DNA of 64,000 bases. Origin: an uncultured Bacteroidales bacterium. GTDB lineage: Bacteria > Bacteroidota > Bacteroidia > Bacteroidales > UBA932. The stretch covers positions 1 through 64,000 of the forward strand of contig CAMBMK010000003.1 of the NCBI GenBank assembly GCA_945868745.1, given 5' to 3'. A program made the position numbers and the translations under genes. Within the stretch, counting starts at the first letter, position 1; every line of letters starts with the position of its first letter. The notes beneath the pieces are model-generated. The model was not told the DNA's origin. It worked only from the letters and a program-made list of their open reading frames with translations, and did not search any database. Positions 9,133 to 18,781 of this stretch are shown here, in pieces.

Positions 9133-10493
9133 TATTCTTGGACAATCTTTGTCTTCCAGATCTCGCGCCCGAAATCGCAATCCTTGAAGATAGGGTCGAT
9201 GGTGATGTAGGTTTCCTTGACCTTGCCCTTGATGAAGCGGTCGATCTCGTCCATCGACTTTTTCATCCTCGTATCGTCGAGAAGGTCGCTGTAGTCATTC
9301 TCAAAAGTGGCGGTATGTGCGGGAAGCACCTTGTCCACACGGACAATCTTATAGACAGTATTTCCGCTTCGGCCCTCATTGTCAAGCGATTCGAACGGTT
9401 CGGAAATATCCCCCACCTCAAGGTTCTTTATGGCAGTATAGTCCTGCGGCTTGAGCTGGTCGATCTCGAAATAGGACGAGCCGGTGTTGGGGTCTGCCAT
9501 CTGGCCTCCGTTGGTGCGCGTGGTCGGGTCCTGAGAATTGAACCTCGCAGCCATCTCGAAGGTGATTTCCCCGTCCAGTATCCTTGTGCGGAGGCTGTCA
9601 AGCCTGCCAAATGCCTCCTGACGGTCTTCTGATGTGTATTGCGGCTTCATCAGGATATGCCTTGCATTGAACATGTCGCCCTTTTTCTCGAGAATCTCGA
9701 TGATATGGAATCCGTCCGGGGTCTCGACAATCTGGGAGATGACTCCCGGCTTGAGGGACATGGCGGCATCGGAGAATGCAGGCCAGAAGATGGCCTTGGA
9801 CGCCATTCCGAGCTCGCCTCCCTTGCGGGCACTGCCCGGGTCCTCAGAGTAGATGCGTGCAAGCGTGGAGAACTTCTCCCCCTTGATGATGCGCTCGCGG
9901 ATGGCAAGAAGCTTTTCCTTTACGGCCATATTGGCGGCTTCACGGTCAGGATACACACAGATCTGGCTGAGCTGGTAGCGGACCGGCACCACAGGGAGGT
10001 CGGCCGAGTCGGTCTGCGCGATGTACTCCTTGACATCATACGGAGTGAGCTCCGGCACACGGCCCATTATCTCCTGCTGCATCTGCTGGGTAAGATTCTG
10101 GTCTTCAAGAATTTTGGCCCATTCCTGACGAAGTCTGTAGATAGGTTTGCCGAAATACTCCTCCATCTCCTCCTCCCCGCCGAAGTTGGTCTTCATGGAG
10201 GCCACCCTCTGCTCGACCATGGCATTGACCTGGTCCTGGTTGACGGTCAGCGAATCGAGCCTTGCCTGCATAAGGAAGACCTTGGATTCCAGCATATTCT
10301 CCAGGACTGTGCAGCGGTCCATAAAGATCCCCTGCAGGCGGAGCATCTGGATTTCCTGCTCGAGCTGGCTGATGGAGATCATCTCGTTGCCGACCACGGC
10401 CACAGTCTTGTCGATAAGGCCTGCCGGGTATTTCTGCGCTCCAAGGGTCACTGCCGCAAACATCGCCGCGGCAAATAAGAAAAACTTCTTCAT
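9132..10493 (-). CDS. SurA-like periplasmic peptidyl-prolyl isomerase with two parvulin domains
   Basis: The 453-residue product starts with a signal peptide (MKKFFLFAAAMFAAVTLGAQ). A SurA-type chaperone part (about 25-165) carries VVGNEMISISQLEQE, and two parvulin domains follow, one around residues 168-265 (YSEDPGSARKGGELG, then ETPDGFHIIEI) and one around 270-385 (ARHILMKPQ, then NSQDPTTRTNGGQM). SurA proteins fold outer-membrane proteins in the periplasm. The start at 10493 follows the stop of the upstream gene by one base; an earlier start at 10508 would overlap it and precede the signal peptide. Confidence 0.88.
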   Translation of the reverse strand: MKKFFLFAAAMFAAVTLGAQKYPAGLIDKTVAVVGNEMISISQLEQEIQMLRLQGIFMDRCTVLENMLESKVFLMQARLDSLTVNQDQVNAMVEQRVASMKTNFGGEEEMEEYFGKPIYRLRQEWAKILEDQNLTQQMQQEIMGRVPELTPYDVKEYIAQTDSADLPVVPVRYQLSQICVYPDREAANMAVKEKLLAIRERIIKGEKFSTLARIYSEDPGSARKGGELGMASKAIFWPAFSDAAMSLKPGVISQIVETPDGFHIIEILEKKGDMFNARHILMKPQYTSEDRQEAFGRLDSLRTRILDGEITFEMAARFNSQDPTTRTNGGQMADPNTGSSYFEIDQLKPQDYTAIKNLEVGDISEPFESLDNEGRSGNTVYKIVRVDKVLPAHTATFENDYSDLLDDTRMKKSMDEIDRFIKGKVKETYITIDPIFKDCDFGREIWKTKIVQE

Positions 10494-10494
10494 C

Positions 10495-11361
10495 TCAATA
10501 TATTTCAAACTCCCCGCTTGCCTTTGCCTGCTTTAGGAGATTCTGCTCCAGCGATGCGAGCAAAGCCTGCTTGCGGGTACTCAGGATAATGTCTTTGATA
10601 CGGTCGGCGAAATATTCGACCGGCCCGTTCTGGCCGCTCTGGACAATGTCTCGGACATAGGCTATCAGCCTGTTGCCGTCCTCATCGGTCTTCTCCACAT
10701 ATCCGTTTCTGCGTGCCGACAGGAAAGCCTGGCCGTCCATGCCGAACTCGCCGGCAATTTCCGCAACCCCGATCCACCTGTCGCCGTAATCCTTGTAGAT
10801 GCGGGCTGAAGATACGGCAAGGGTATCTATCGATTCGAAGTCCTGCCCGTCCTCCGTACCTGCGGCCAGATATTTGCGCACCTGTGCAAGATATGGGGAT
10901 TTTCCGTCCACCTGCGCAAACCTTGCCCTGACCACCGTCACCGTGAGCACAAACTGGTCCTTGTGCGCATCGTAATATTTCTGGATCTGGGTGTCGGTGA
11001 TGGTGGTGTCGAGCCTCTGGTTGACGTAGGACTGCTCGTAGCGGTATTTGAGAAGGGCCCTGCGGTAGTCCTCAAGCTCCTTGCTCACGTCCAGGTCCTC
11101 CTTGCCGAGCTCCTTCTGGGCCATGTCCATATAGAGCTGCTCAGTGGCCCAGCTCGTAATGTACTGTGTCACAAGAGCCGTACTGTCCTCGGGCGAGAGG
11201 CCCTTCGGGAGGAAGGATGCAATGTCGGTGGTGTAGAGCCTGTGGGAACCCGCTTTTGCAACAACGTCCCCTTCGTGGACGAACGAAGAGACCGTTTCGC
11301 ACGAAGGGAACATCAAAAGGCCGCACAGGGCGGCCGTCATTGCCGTCAATATCTTTCTCAA
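10495..11361 (-). CDS. SurA-N-like lipoprotein, probable folding chaperone
   Basis: The 288-residue product has a lipoprotein signal with the lipobox FPSC at residue 20. It contains a SurA-like N-terminal chaperone pattern (VVAKAGSHRLYTTDI) and a helix-rich middle, but no clear parvulin active-site motif. The best start is the TTG at 11361, four bases after the guaB stop; an ATG at 11340 would give a shorter signal peptide. It lies between guaB and a second SurA-like gene, all reading the same way, which suggests joint expression and a shared job in outer-membrane protein maturation. Confidence 0.75.
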   Translation of the reverse strand: MRKILTAMTAALCGLLMFPSCETVSSFVHEGDVVAKAGSHRLYTTDIASFLPKGLSPEDSTALVTQYITSWATEQLYMDMAQKELGKEDLDVSKELEDYRRALLKYRYEQSYVNQRLDTTITDTQIQKYYDAHKDQFVLTVTVVRARFAQVDGKSPYLAQVRKYLAAGTEDGQDFESIDTLAVSSARIYKDYGDRWIGVAEIAGEFGMDGQAFLSARRNGYVEKTDEDGNRLIAYVRDIVQSGQNGPVEYFADRIKDIILSTRKQALLASLEQNLLKQAKASGEFEIY

Positions 11362-11362
11362 A

Positions 11363-12865
<1,503 letters not shown>

Positions 12866-12893
12866 TCATTTTTCGTGAAGGAACCGTTTATTT

Positions 12894-12925
12894 TTTGCCA
12901 TTATGGTTTTTATGAGGTATTTTTG
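12894..12925 (+). promoter_or_regulatory. Promoter of the radical SAM gene
   Basis: TTTG (12894-12897), a 20-base spacer and TATTTTTG (12918-12925) match the Bacteroidota consensus; the start codon is 48 bases further on. Confidence 0.6.
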
Positions 12926-12972
12926 AAGACTTATTTACGGGGGATGCCGCTGCGGCACCCGGGCAATGCATT

Positions 12973-14016
12973 ATGTTTCCGGAAGGCAAGAGATACAACA
13001 CGTTTTCGGGTTATTACAGGCGCACCTACGGCCAGAGGCTCCAGAAGCTGGTGATAGATGCGGGGTTCACCTGTCCCAACAGGGACGGGACCTGCGGCCG
13101 TGGCGGGTGCACCTACTGCAACAATGACGCCTTCCATCCCGGCTACAGCACCCCCGGCAAGAGCATCCGGACCCAGATTGACGAGGGCATCGGATTTCAC
13201 AGGGTGCGATACCGCGGAGTGACAGGCTATCTTGCCTATTTCCAACCGTATTCCAACACCTACGCCCCACTGGAAACCCTCAGGCGGCTCTATTGCGAGG
13301 CCCTTTCGCATCCGGAGATTGTCGGCATCACCATAGGCACGCGGCCGGACTGCGTGGACGCGGAGAAGCTCGATTTCCTGGCGGACCTGCGCGAAGGAAG
13401 GGTGCTGGAAGGATGGCAGCGCACCCTCGGCGGAAAGGTCATCGGAGCTCCGCTCGTCACCCTCGAATACGGCATAGAGTCCTGCTACGACAAGACGCTC
13501 TCACGCATCAACCGCGGACACGGCTTTGCCATCGCGCAGCAGGCTGTGAGGGCAACGGCGGAAAGGGGCATCGACACGGGGGCCCATTTCATACTCGGGC
13601 TTCCCGGAGAGACGGTCCAGATGATGCTTCAGGAATGCAGCCTCATAAATGACCTGCCGCTTACGAGCGTGAAGTTCCACCAGCTCCAGTTTGTCAAGGG
13701 GACAAGAATGGAAGCCGAGCACGACGCGGACCCGTCGGAGTTTGTGGAAATGGATCTTCCGGAGTATCTGGACTTTATGATTGACATGCTCGAAAGGCTC
13801 CGCCCCGACCTCTGGATTGAGAGGATTGCCGGGGAGATGCCTCCGCGCTTTGTGCGCAGCAGCAGATGGGGGCTTGTGCGCAATTTCGAGATCCTGAGGA
13901 TGCTGGACCGCAGGCTCGAAGAGAGGGACACCTGGCAGGGAAGGCTGCTGGATGACATGGCAGGCTGTCCGATGGCTCCGGATGATTGCTGTCCCGACAG
14001 GCAGAGACTGCAATAA
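12973..14016 (+). CDS. Radical SAM protein, TIGR01212/YhcC family
   Basis: The 347-residue product has the family signature CPNRDGTCGRGGCTYC near residue 34, in which the spaced Cys residues bind the 4Fe-4S cluster that cleaves S-adenosylmethionine. The barrel continues with YLAYFQPYSNTY, GTRPDC, LEYGIES and HFILGLPGET. Family members are widespread but their reaction has not been firmly assigned, so I leave the substrate open. It precedes an NlpC/P60 gene by 19 bases. Confidence 0.9.
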   Translation: MFPEGKRYNTFSGYYRRTYGQRLQKLVIDAGFTCPNRDGTCGRGGCTYCNNDAFHPGYSTPGKSIRTQIDEGIGFHRVRYRGVTGYLAYFQPYSNTYAPLETLRRLYCEALSHPEIVGITIGTRPDCVDAEKLDFLADLREGRVLEGWQRTLGGKVIGAPLVTLEYGIESCYDKTLSRINRGHGFAIAQQAVRATAERGIDTGAHFILGLPGETVQMMLQECSLINDLPLTSVKFHQLQFVKGTRMEAEHDADPSEFVEMDLPEYLDFMIDMLERLRPDLWIERIAGEMPPRFVRSSRWGLVRNFEILRMLDRRLEERDTWQGRLLDDMAGCPMAPDDCCPDRQRLQ

Positions 14017-14035
14017 CAAATGGAATTTTTGTAAT

Positions 14036-15010
14036 ATGAGACTGAAATTTATACTGTGCGCCGTGTGCGCTATGCTGCTTTTCTGCGGGAATGCCAGCAG
14101 TCAGGATGTCGTGGTTGCCATCTCGGTGGCGCAGCTCAGGCTTCATCCGGACTATGAGTCACCTCTTGAGACACAGGCTCTTATGGGCACTCAGGCCGAG
14201 GTTCTCGATTCGACCGGGTATTGGCGTCGCATCCGTGTACCGGACGGGTACGAGGCCTGGGTGAACGCTCTTGCACTCGTTCCTCTTCCGCAGGGGTACG
14301 ACAAGGCTGAGAAATACATCGTGACAGCAGATTGGAGTCACGTATTCGAGTCTCCGTCGGAGAATGCCGGGCGGATTTCGGACCTTGTCAGGGGCGATGT
14401 CCTAAGGCGAAGCGGCAGGAAGAAGGCCGGTTTCGTGGGCATAGTGATGCCTTCCGGGCAGACGGGATGGGTACGTGCAAAGGACGTCCTCGACTACGGG
14501 AAGTGGCGGAGTGAAGCCAGGTGCACCGCGGAGAATGTCGTGGCTGAGGCGCTGAGGTATCTGGGAGTCCCGTATCTGTGGGGAGGATGCTCCACCAAGG
14601 GATTCGACTGCAGCGGGATTGTCCAGTTTTCATATTGGATGAACGGGATGCTGCTGCCGCGCAATTCTTCGGCGATGTACCGCACCGGGACAGTTGTCGA
14701 TGCCGCTTCCCTTCTGGAAAAGGCAAGGAGGCGTCCCCTTGGCGTGATGGCATCTCCGGAGACGGCATCCGGGGCGGCTGCAGAGGGGTATGCGCTGACG
14801 GAGGATGACCTGTCGGCACTCCGCCCCGGCGACCTTGTATTTTTCGGCAACATCGAAAAGGACAGGCCCACACACGTGACGATGTACATCGGAGGAGGCC
14901 GCATCATCCACGCCTCGCAGCTTGTCAGGATCAATTCCCTGGACCCGGGCTCGGAGGACTGCTACGAAAACGTGGGAAGGATACTGGGTGTCAGAAGGAT
15001 TATTCAATAG
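14036..15010 (+). CDS. Exported NlpC/P60 peptidoglycan hydrolase with SH3 domains
   Basis: The 324-residue protein has a signal peptide (MRLKFILCAVCAMLLFCGNASSQ), two SH3-like stretches (about 25-80 and 95-155, with YEAWVNALAL and GQTGWVRAKDVLDY) and an NlpC/P60 catalytic domain (about 165-320). The catalytic Cys is in FDCSGIVQF and the His in PTHVTMYIGGGRIIHAS. Such enzymes usually cut the gamma-D-glutamyl-diamino acid bond in cell-wall peptides. The frame is open upstream into the previous gene, but the ATG at 14036 places the signal peptide at the N-terminus. Confidence 0.9.
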   Translation: MRLKFILCAVCAMLLFCGNASSQDVVVAISVAQLRLHPDYESPLETQALMGTQAEVLDSTGYWRRIRVPDGYEAWVNALALVPLPQGYDKAEKYIVTADWSHVFESPSENAGRISDLVRGDVLRRSGRKKAGFVGIVMPSGQTGWVRAKDVLDYGKWRSEARCTAENVVAEALRYLGVPYLWGGCSTKGFDCSGIVQFSYWMNGMLLPRNSSAMYRTGTVVDAASLLEKARRRPLGVMASPETASGAAAEGYALTEDDLSALRPGDLVFFGNIEKDRPTHVTMYIGGGRIIHASQLVRINSLDPGSEDCYENVGRILGVRRIIQ

Positions 15011-15091
15011 AATTTATTACATTTGCAGAAGGAATATGTTCAGGAGTCTTTTGAAGATTCCCTATTCCACACATCACTTAAAACTATTAAT

Positions 15092-15370
15092 ATGAATCTC
15101 AGGGATTTCAAAAAAGACGTCGAGTATCTTATCGGCGATTTCATCGATGATTGCGTTCTTTTTGTATCAATCAATCCGCATAAGGCGAGCGAGGAGCTCG
15201 GTGACATCATCAGCGAGGCTGTGGACCTTTACAACGATATGAAGGACAAGGCCAACGAGAAGGTGGAAGGCAATCTCCGCACCTATTTCAACGGTCTGCG
15301 CAAAGAGATGTGCACCAAGGTTGACGAGCTCTACGAAAGGCTCAGCGCCGTGATTACCGCCGGCAAATAG
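15092..15370 (+). CDS. Small conserved-looking helical protein of unknown function
   Basis: The 92-residue product is predicted to be all-helical and charged, with no signal peptide or membrane segment. It reads MNLRDFKKDVEYLIGDFIDD, then repeated acidic/Lys-rich helices ending in YERLSAVITAGK. I do not recognise the family. An in-frame start at 15023 would add 23 residues but lies within the poorly conserved-looking leader; ATG 15092 follows an AT-rich spacer. It is 12 bases before galE and probably co-transcribed. Confidence 0.7.
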   Translation: MNLRDFKKDVEYLIGDFIDDCVLFVSINPHKASEELGDIISEAVDLYNDMKDKANEKVEGNLRTYFNGLRKEMCTKVDELYERLSAVITAGK

Positions 15371-15382
15371 CATTTGGGGATT

Positions 15383-16423
15383 ATGGCAAAGACTGTACTT
15401 GTTTCCGGTGGCGCCGGCTTCATCGGCAGCCACGTGACAGTAGAGCTGATTTCCGCAGGCTATGACGTGGTCGTTGCGGATGACATGTCCAACTGTGACC
15501 TGACCTGCTTCGAGGGTGTAAAAAAGATTACGGGCAGGGACAACCTCCCGTTCGTGAAGATGGATTTCTGCGACCTCGAGGCCGTCCATAATCTTTTCGC
15601 AGAATACCATATCGACGCTGTGATCCATTTCGCCGCATTCAAGGCAGTGGGCGAATCAGTTGCAGAGCCTCTGAAATACTACAACAACAACCTTACCTCA
15701 TTCATGAACCTGCTCACCGTGGCCCACGCCCAGAAGAGCGGATGCAATGTGCTGTTCTCGTCATCGGCCACGGTCTATGGAGAGCCTGACGTGCTTCCTG
15801 TCACCGAGGAGTCTCCAAGGCAGCCGGCCACCTCGCCATACGGCAATACCAAACAGATCTGTGAAGACATACTGCGCGACTGCGTGAAAGCCTACAGTGA
15901 GGGTGAAGGTGCACTCAAGGGCATAGCACTGAGGTATTTCAATCCTATCGGCGCCCATCCTTCGGGACTCATCGGAGAGCTTCCGCGCGGAGTGCCCAAC
16001 AACCTCGTTCCTTTCATCACCCAGACGGCCATCGGCAAGAGGGAGTGCCTGAGCATTTTCGGCAATGACTACCCTACGCCTGACGGGACCTGCCAGAGGG
16101 ACTATATCGACATCGTGGATCTCGCAAAGGCCCATGTATGCGCTGTCGGCAGGATGATTGACGGAAAGATGGAGAATGACTATGAGGTGTTCAACATCGG
16201 CACAGGCGTGCCTGTGTCGGTTCTGGAGCTTGTAAATGCATTCGAGAAGGTCAACAATCTGAAGCTCAACTACAAGTTTGCCCCGAGACGCAGCGGCGAC
16301 GTGACCGCAATCTGGGCAGATCCAACACTTGCCAACGAAAAGCTCGGCTGGAAGGCAGAAAGGTCTGTGGAAGAGACACTTGCCGCCGCCTGGAAATGGG
16401 AGCAGCGGATAGCCGGAAAATAA
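15383..16423 (+). CDS. galE: UDP-glucose 4-epimerase
   Basis: The 346-residue cytosolic SDR enzyme interconverts UDP-glucose and UDP-galactose. It has the NAD motif GGAGFIGSH (residues about 8-16), FAAFKAVGES, SSSATVYGEP with the catalytic Ser/Thr, and YGNTK with the Tyr-x-x-x-Lys pair; RYFNPIGAHPSG and GTCQRDYIDIVDLA are typical GalE segments. The ATG at 15383 is preferred to a TTG three codons earlier. A strong terminator follows at once. Confidence 0.96.
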   Translation: MAKTVLVSGGAGFIGSHVTVELISAGYDVVVADDMSNCDLTCFEGVKKITGRDNLPFVKMDFCDLEAVHNLFAEYHIDAVIHFAAFKAVGESVAEPLKYYNNNLTSFMNLLTVAHAQKSGCNVLFSSSATVYGEPDVLPVTEESPRQPATSPYGNTKQICEDILRDCVKAYSEGEGALKGIALRYFNPIGAHPSGLIGELPRGVPNNLVPFITQTAIGKRECLSIFGNDYPTPDGTCQRDYIDIVDLAKAHVCAVGRMIDGKMENDYEVFNIGTGVPVSVLELVNAFEKVNNLKLNYKFAPRRSGDVTAIWADPTLANEKLGWKAERSVEETLAAAWKWEQRIAGK

Positions 16424-16460
16424 AATAAAGGAAGCAGGCAATGCCTGCTTCCTTTATTTT
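16423..16460 (+). terminator. Strong terminator after galE
   Basis: AAATAAAGGAAGCAGGCA pairs with its complement up to TTTATTTT, a near-perfect 17-18 bp stem ending in a T-rich tract. The sequence after it (TTTTCAACCCC) is the same as at the start of the second repeat copy near 27781. Confidence 0.85.
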
Positions 16461-16573
16461 CAACCCCAGTCTGCTGACGCAGACAGCCCCTTTAGGGGCA
16501 CACCGCTTCCGCTTTGCTCCAGCGGGCGTCTCCGCTATTCGATTTCCTTCGGAAATCTCATTGACGCTCCAAC
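16461..16573. repeat. Hairpin-rich module C of the first repeat locus
   Basis: The stretch has three small perfect hairpins: GTCTGC-TGAC-GCAGAC (16469-16484), GCCCC-TTTA-GGGGC (16486-16499) and GATTTCC-TTC-GGAAATC (16541-16557). It begins with CAACCCCAGTC, shared with the second locus, but the rest is found only here in the window. No coding potential is evident. Confidence 0.6.
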
Positions 16574-16622
16574 GCGGCGCGTGGTCGCGCCCAGTCTAAT
16601 GCGGATACCTTCTACAAATAAT
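16574..16622. repeat. Module B of the structured repeat, copy 1
   Basis: A 49-base segment nearly identical to 28082-28131. It starts with a perfect GGCGCG-TGGT-CGCGCC hairpin and goes on with CCCAGTCTAATGCGGATACC. Between the two copies the stem is invariant and the loop differs (TGGT and TGAC). Here it lies upstream of module A; in copy 2 it lies downstream. Confidence 0.75.
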
Positions 16623-16657
16623 ATTGCTTACGTTGGCTTTGATTGCGCCAAGCCACT

Positions 16658-16949
16658 CAACCCCAACCGCTTACAGCGCAACGGCCACTGCGAGGAGAAC
16701 CCTTTGGTCGAGCTCCCCGCAGCTGTGGCCGATGCAGCCGGAGTGCGTATATTCCGGCTGCGGTGCCAGTACGCATCTTCTCGTCAATACCATCTCCCGT
16801 GAAATTCACCTGGCACGGGCAACCCCTCTACAGGTACCTGTGGGACACTATCCCGTTCCCGGTGGAGACAAATTGCCCTCACCGGGAACGCCAACCCCCA
16901 TTCTACACTACTGTAGGGCATATCCCCGTTCCAGGTGAATTTCATGAGG
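16658..16949. repeat. Structured dispersed repeat, module A, copy 1
   Basis: This 292-base segment is about 90% identical to 27785-28075, in the same orientation. Visible structure in order: a stem closed by CGGCCAC/GTGGCCG (16682-16731), a hairpin GCAGCCGGA/TTCCGGCTGC (16734-16761), and a branched region closed by arms 16799-16819 and 16925-16945 (one mismatch and one G-U pair in 21). The branch encloses CTACAGGTACCTGTGG, GTTCCCGGTG/CACCGGGAAC and CTACA/TGTAG hairpins. Reading frames through it are shared between copies only because the DNA is. The function is unknown; it could be a structured RNA, a MITE-like element or both. Confidence 0.85.
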
Positions 16950-17143
16950 GCAGGCCGGGTCCTTCCCACTCCAGCGACGCGGCACCTCCCGGTTCGGGCG
17001 GTCATGTGAGCAGCAGAATACAGATGCGGGTAGTACTTTGTAACACTTAAAAGAGTAGTACCGGGCAATCTACGGCAATGGGTCCGACGGACTACCGGGA
17101 ACCTTACGCAAGGGATTTTCCCCATGGAGCTGGCGGGGAAAAA
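16950..17143. other. Non-coding spacer between repeat copy 1 and dacB
   Basis: No start codon, family motif or promoter that I can support. It contains an inverted repeat ATTTTCCCC (17115-17123) and GGGGAAAAAT (17135-17144) that touches the dacB stop and may end dacB transcription, though no T tract follows on the minus strand. Confidence 0.45.
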
Positions 17144-18781
17144 TCAGTTGGTGGCGGCGATGAGGGCAATGATGTGGTCGATTGTGTTGAGGAGTTTCCA
17201 GGAAGGGCCGGTGTAATTGTTGACCATCACGGAGAAGATGACCGTATCCTCTTTGCCGCCGTCAGTCGGGACGACATAGCCGCTGTAGCAGCGGACACCC
17301 TCCATCGAACCGCTCTTGTAATAGACTCTCTCCCTGGCAGATGCATCCTCATATCTCATTCGGCCGACCTGGGTGCCGACACCGGGTTGAGGGAGGCTGC
17401 GGATATAGTCAGGGAACTCGGGCAATTCCATCATTCGGTGCAGAAAACTGCAGAAGAAAGCGGGGCTGACGAGATTTTTGCGGGAAAGACCGCTGCCGTC
17501 CACAAGATGTGCACTGCCGGAAGTCAGCAGGCCAAGGCCGGAGAGGGCTCTTCCCTGAGCCACTGCACACGAATCGTAGCACGCAGACCCGGTCATCTCC
17601 CTGCCAAGGATGCGGTAAAGCGCTTCAGCATAGAAATTGTCGCTGCGCATATTGGTGATGTAGGCTATGCGGCTGATTTCAGGGGAAAGGGTCTCCCCGA
17701 TAATGGTCAGGTCCGATGCGGGATCTGTGCCGGAATACGTGCCCGGAAGGCTGCGGACAAATCCGCGCGGGGCGATGTCAGAAGGCCCTTCCGTCACCTC
17801 CAAGCCATTATCACACAGATATTTGCAAAAATACCACGCACAGGTGTATGTCCCGAACTTATTGCTGCACTCGACCTTCTTTGTCTTGCGGTCGGAGGCA
17901 AGCGTACCGCGCAGTTCGGCTACGGGATAAAGGTCTGTGGCATAGAGATACAGCATATCTCCTGTCCCCTTCCGCCCGGTCGAACAGAAAAACTGATAAT
18001 TCATCCACGGGGTGTCGGGATAGCCCTCGGTAATCTTGAGCGGGTCCCCTGCCGAGGCGCCGGCCGTTACTGTGAAATCCTTGACATTGCGGTAGAAGCT
18101 CAGGGCATTTCCTCCAGTGCCGTAATATGTCCCGAGGTCTTCGGCAAGCCAGGATCCGTGGCTTTCAGGTCCGTCGAAAAACCGTCCGTCACCTATCACA
18201 CGGCCTTCAATGCGTTCTATCCCGGCGCTGCGGATCATTGATTTCCAGCGGGAAAACAGCGTCTGGGCCTGCACGGCAATGGAATCTTTGGCTCCGAGAG
18301 TCGGGTCTCCTCCGCCGATGATATAGAGGTCGCCATGAAGGGTGCCGCCGGAGATTGAGCCGGAGTAGGCAAGGGTGGTTTTGAATCTGTATGATGAGCC
18401 GAGCCCGTGAAGGGCAAGGCCGGTGGAAATGAGTTTGGCATTTGATGCCGGCACAAGCATCCGGCCGCTGTTCCAGGCCACCACGGTGTCGCCTCCGAAC
18501 TTTACTGCCATCACGCCTATCTGGGCTGACGACAGCGGTCCGGAAGCAGTGGCGGTGCGGATGTAGGCCTCAATATCTTCGCACACCGTACCGGGAGCGC
18601 CGTTCCCTTCTGTCCCCGGAGCCTTTTGTCCTGCATCAGCAAAAACCTGCACCGAAGCACCGCAGCCACCCATTCCCGGACGGGCACCGGCGGCAGCGGA
18701 AGAACGGGCACAGACGGCAAGGCACAAGACAGCAAACAGAAAGCTGCGGAGGCATTTTGCAACAGGAACGGCGCTAATCAT
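17144..18781 (-). CDS. dacB: D-alanyl-D-alanine carboxypeptidase/endopeptidase, PBP4 (DacB) family
   Basis: The 545-residue product has an N-terminal signal (MISAVPVAKCLRSFLFAVLCLAVC) and the three S13 penicillin-binding motifs: Ser113-x-x-Lys116 in PASNAKLIST, the Ser-x-Asn motif in RSDNFYAEAL and a Lys-Ser-Gly motif in YYKSGSMEGV. Such enzymes trim or cut peptidoglycan peptides in the periplasm. The start at 18781 overlaps the radA stop as ATGA, pointing to translational coupling; the frame is open a further 21 codons into radA. The third motif is KSG rather than KTG. Confidence 0.92.
   Translation of the reverse strand: MISAVPVAKCLRSFLFAVLCLAVCARSSAAAGARPGMGGCGASVQVFADAGQKAPGTEGNGAPGTVCEDIEAYIRTATASGPLSSAQIGVMAVKFGGDTVVAWNSGRMLVPASNAKLISTGLALHGLGSSYRFKTTLAYSGSISGGTLHGDLYIIGGGDPTLGAKDSIAVQAQTLFSRWKSMIRSAGIERIEGRVIGDGRFFDGPESHGSWLAEDLGTYYGTGGNALSFYRNVKDFTVTAGASAGDPLKITEGYPDTPWMNYQFFCSTGRKGTGDMLYLYATDLYPVAELRGTLASDRKTKKVECSNKFGTYTCAWYFCKYLCDNGLEVTEGPSDIAPRGFVRSLPGTYSGTDPASDLTIIGETLSPEISRIAYITNMRSDNFYAEALYRILGREMTGSACYDSCAVAQGRALSGLGLLTSGSAHLVDGSGLSRKNLVSPAFFCSFLHRMMELPEFPDYIRSLPQPGVGTQVGRMRYEDASARERVYYKSGSMEGVRCYSGYVVPTDGGKEDTVIFSVMVNNYTGPSWKLLNTIDHIIALIAATN

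Noticed and set aside
16784-17125. Minus-strand frame ending GEFHGRWY, resembling the frame at 27910-28317
   Set aside because: The similarity is explained by the shared DNA repeat. Equally good frames exist on the plus strand of the same repeat, and no start or ribosome site is common.
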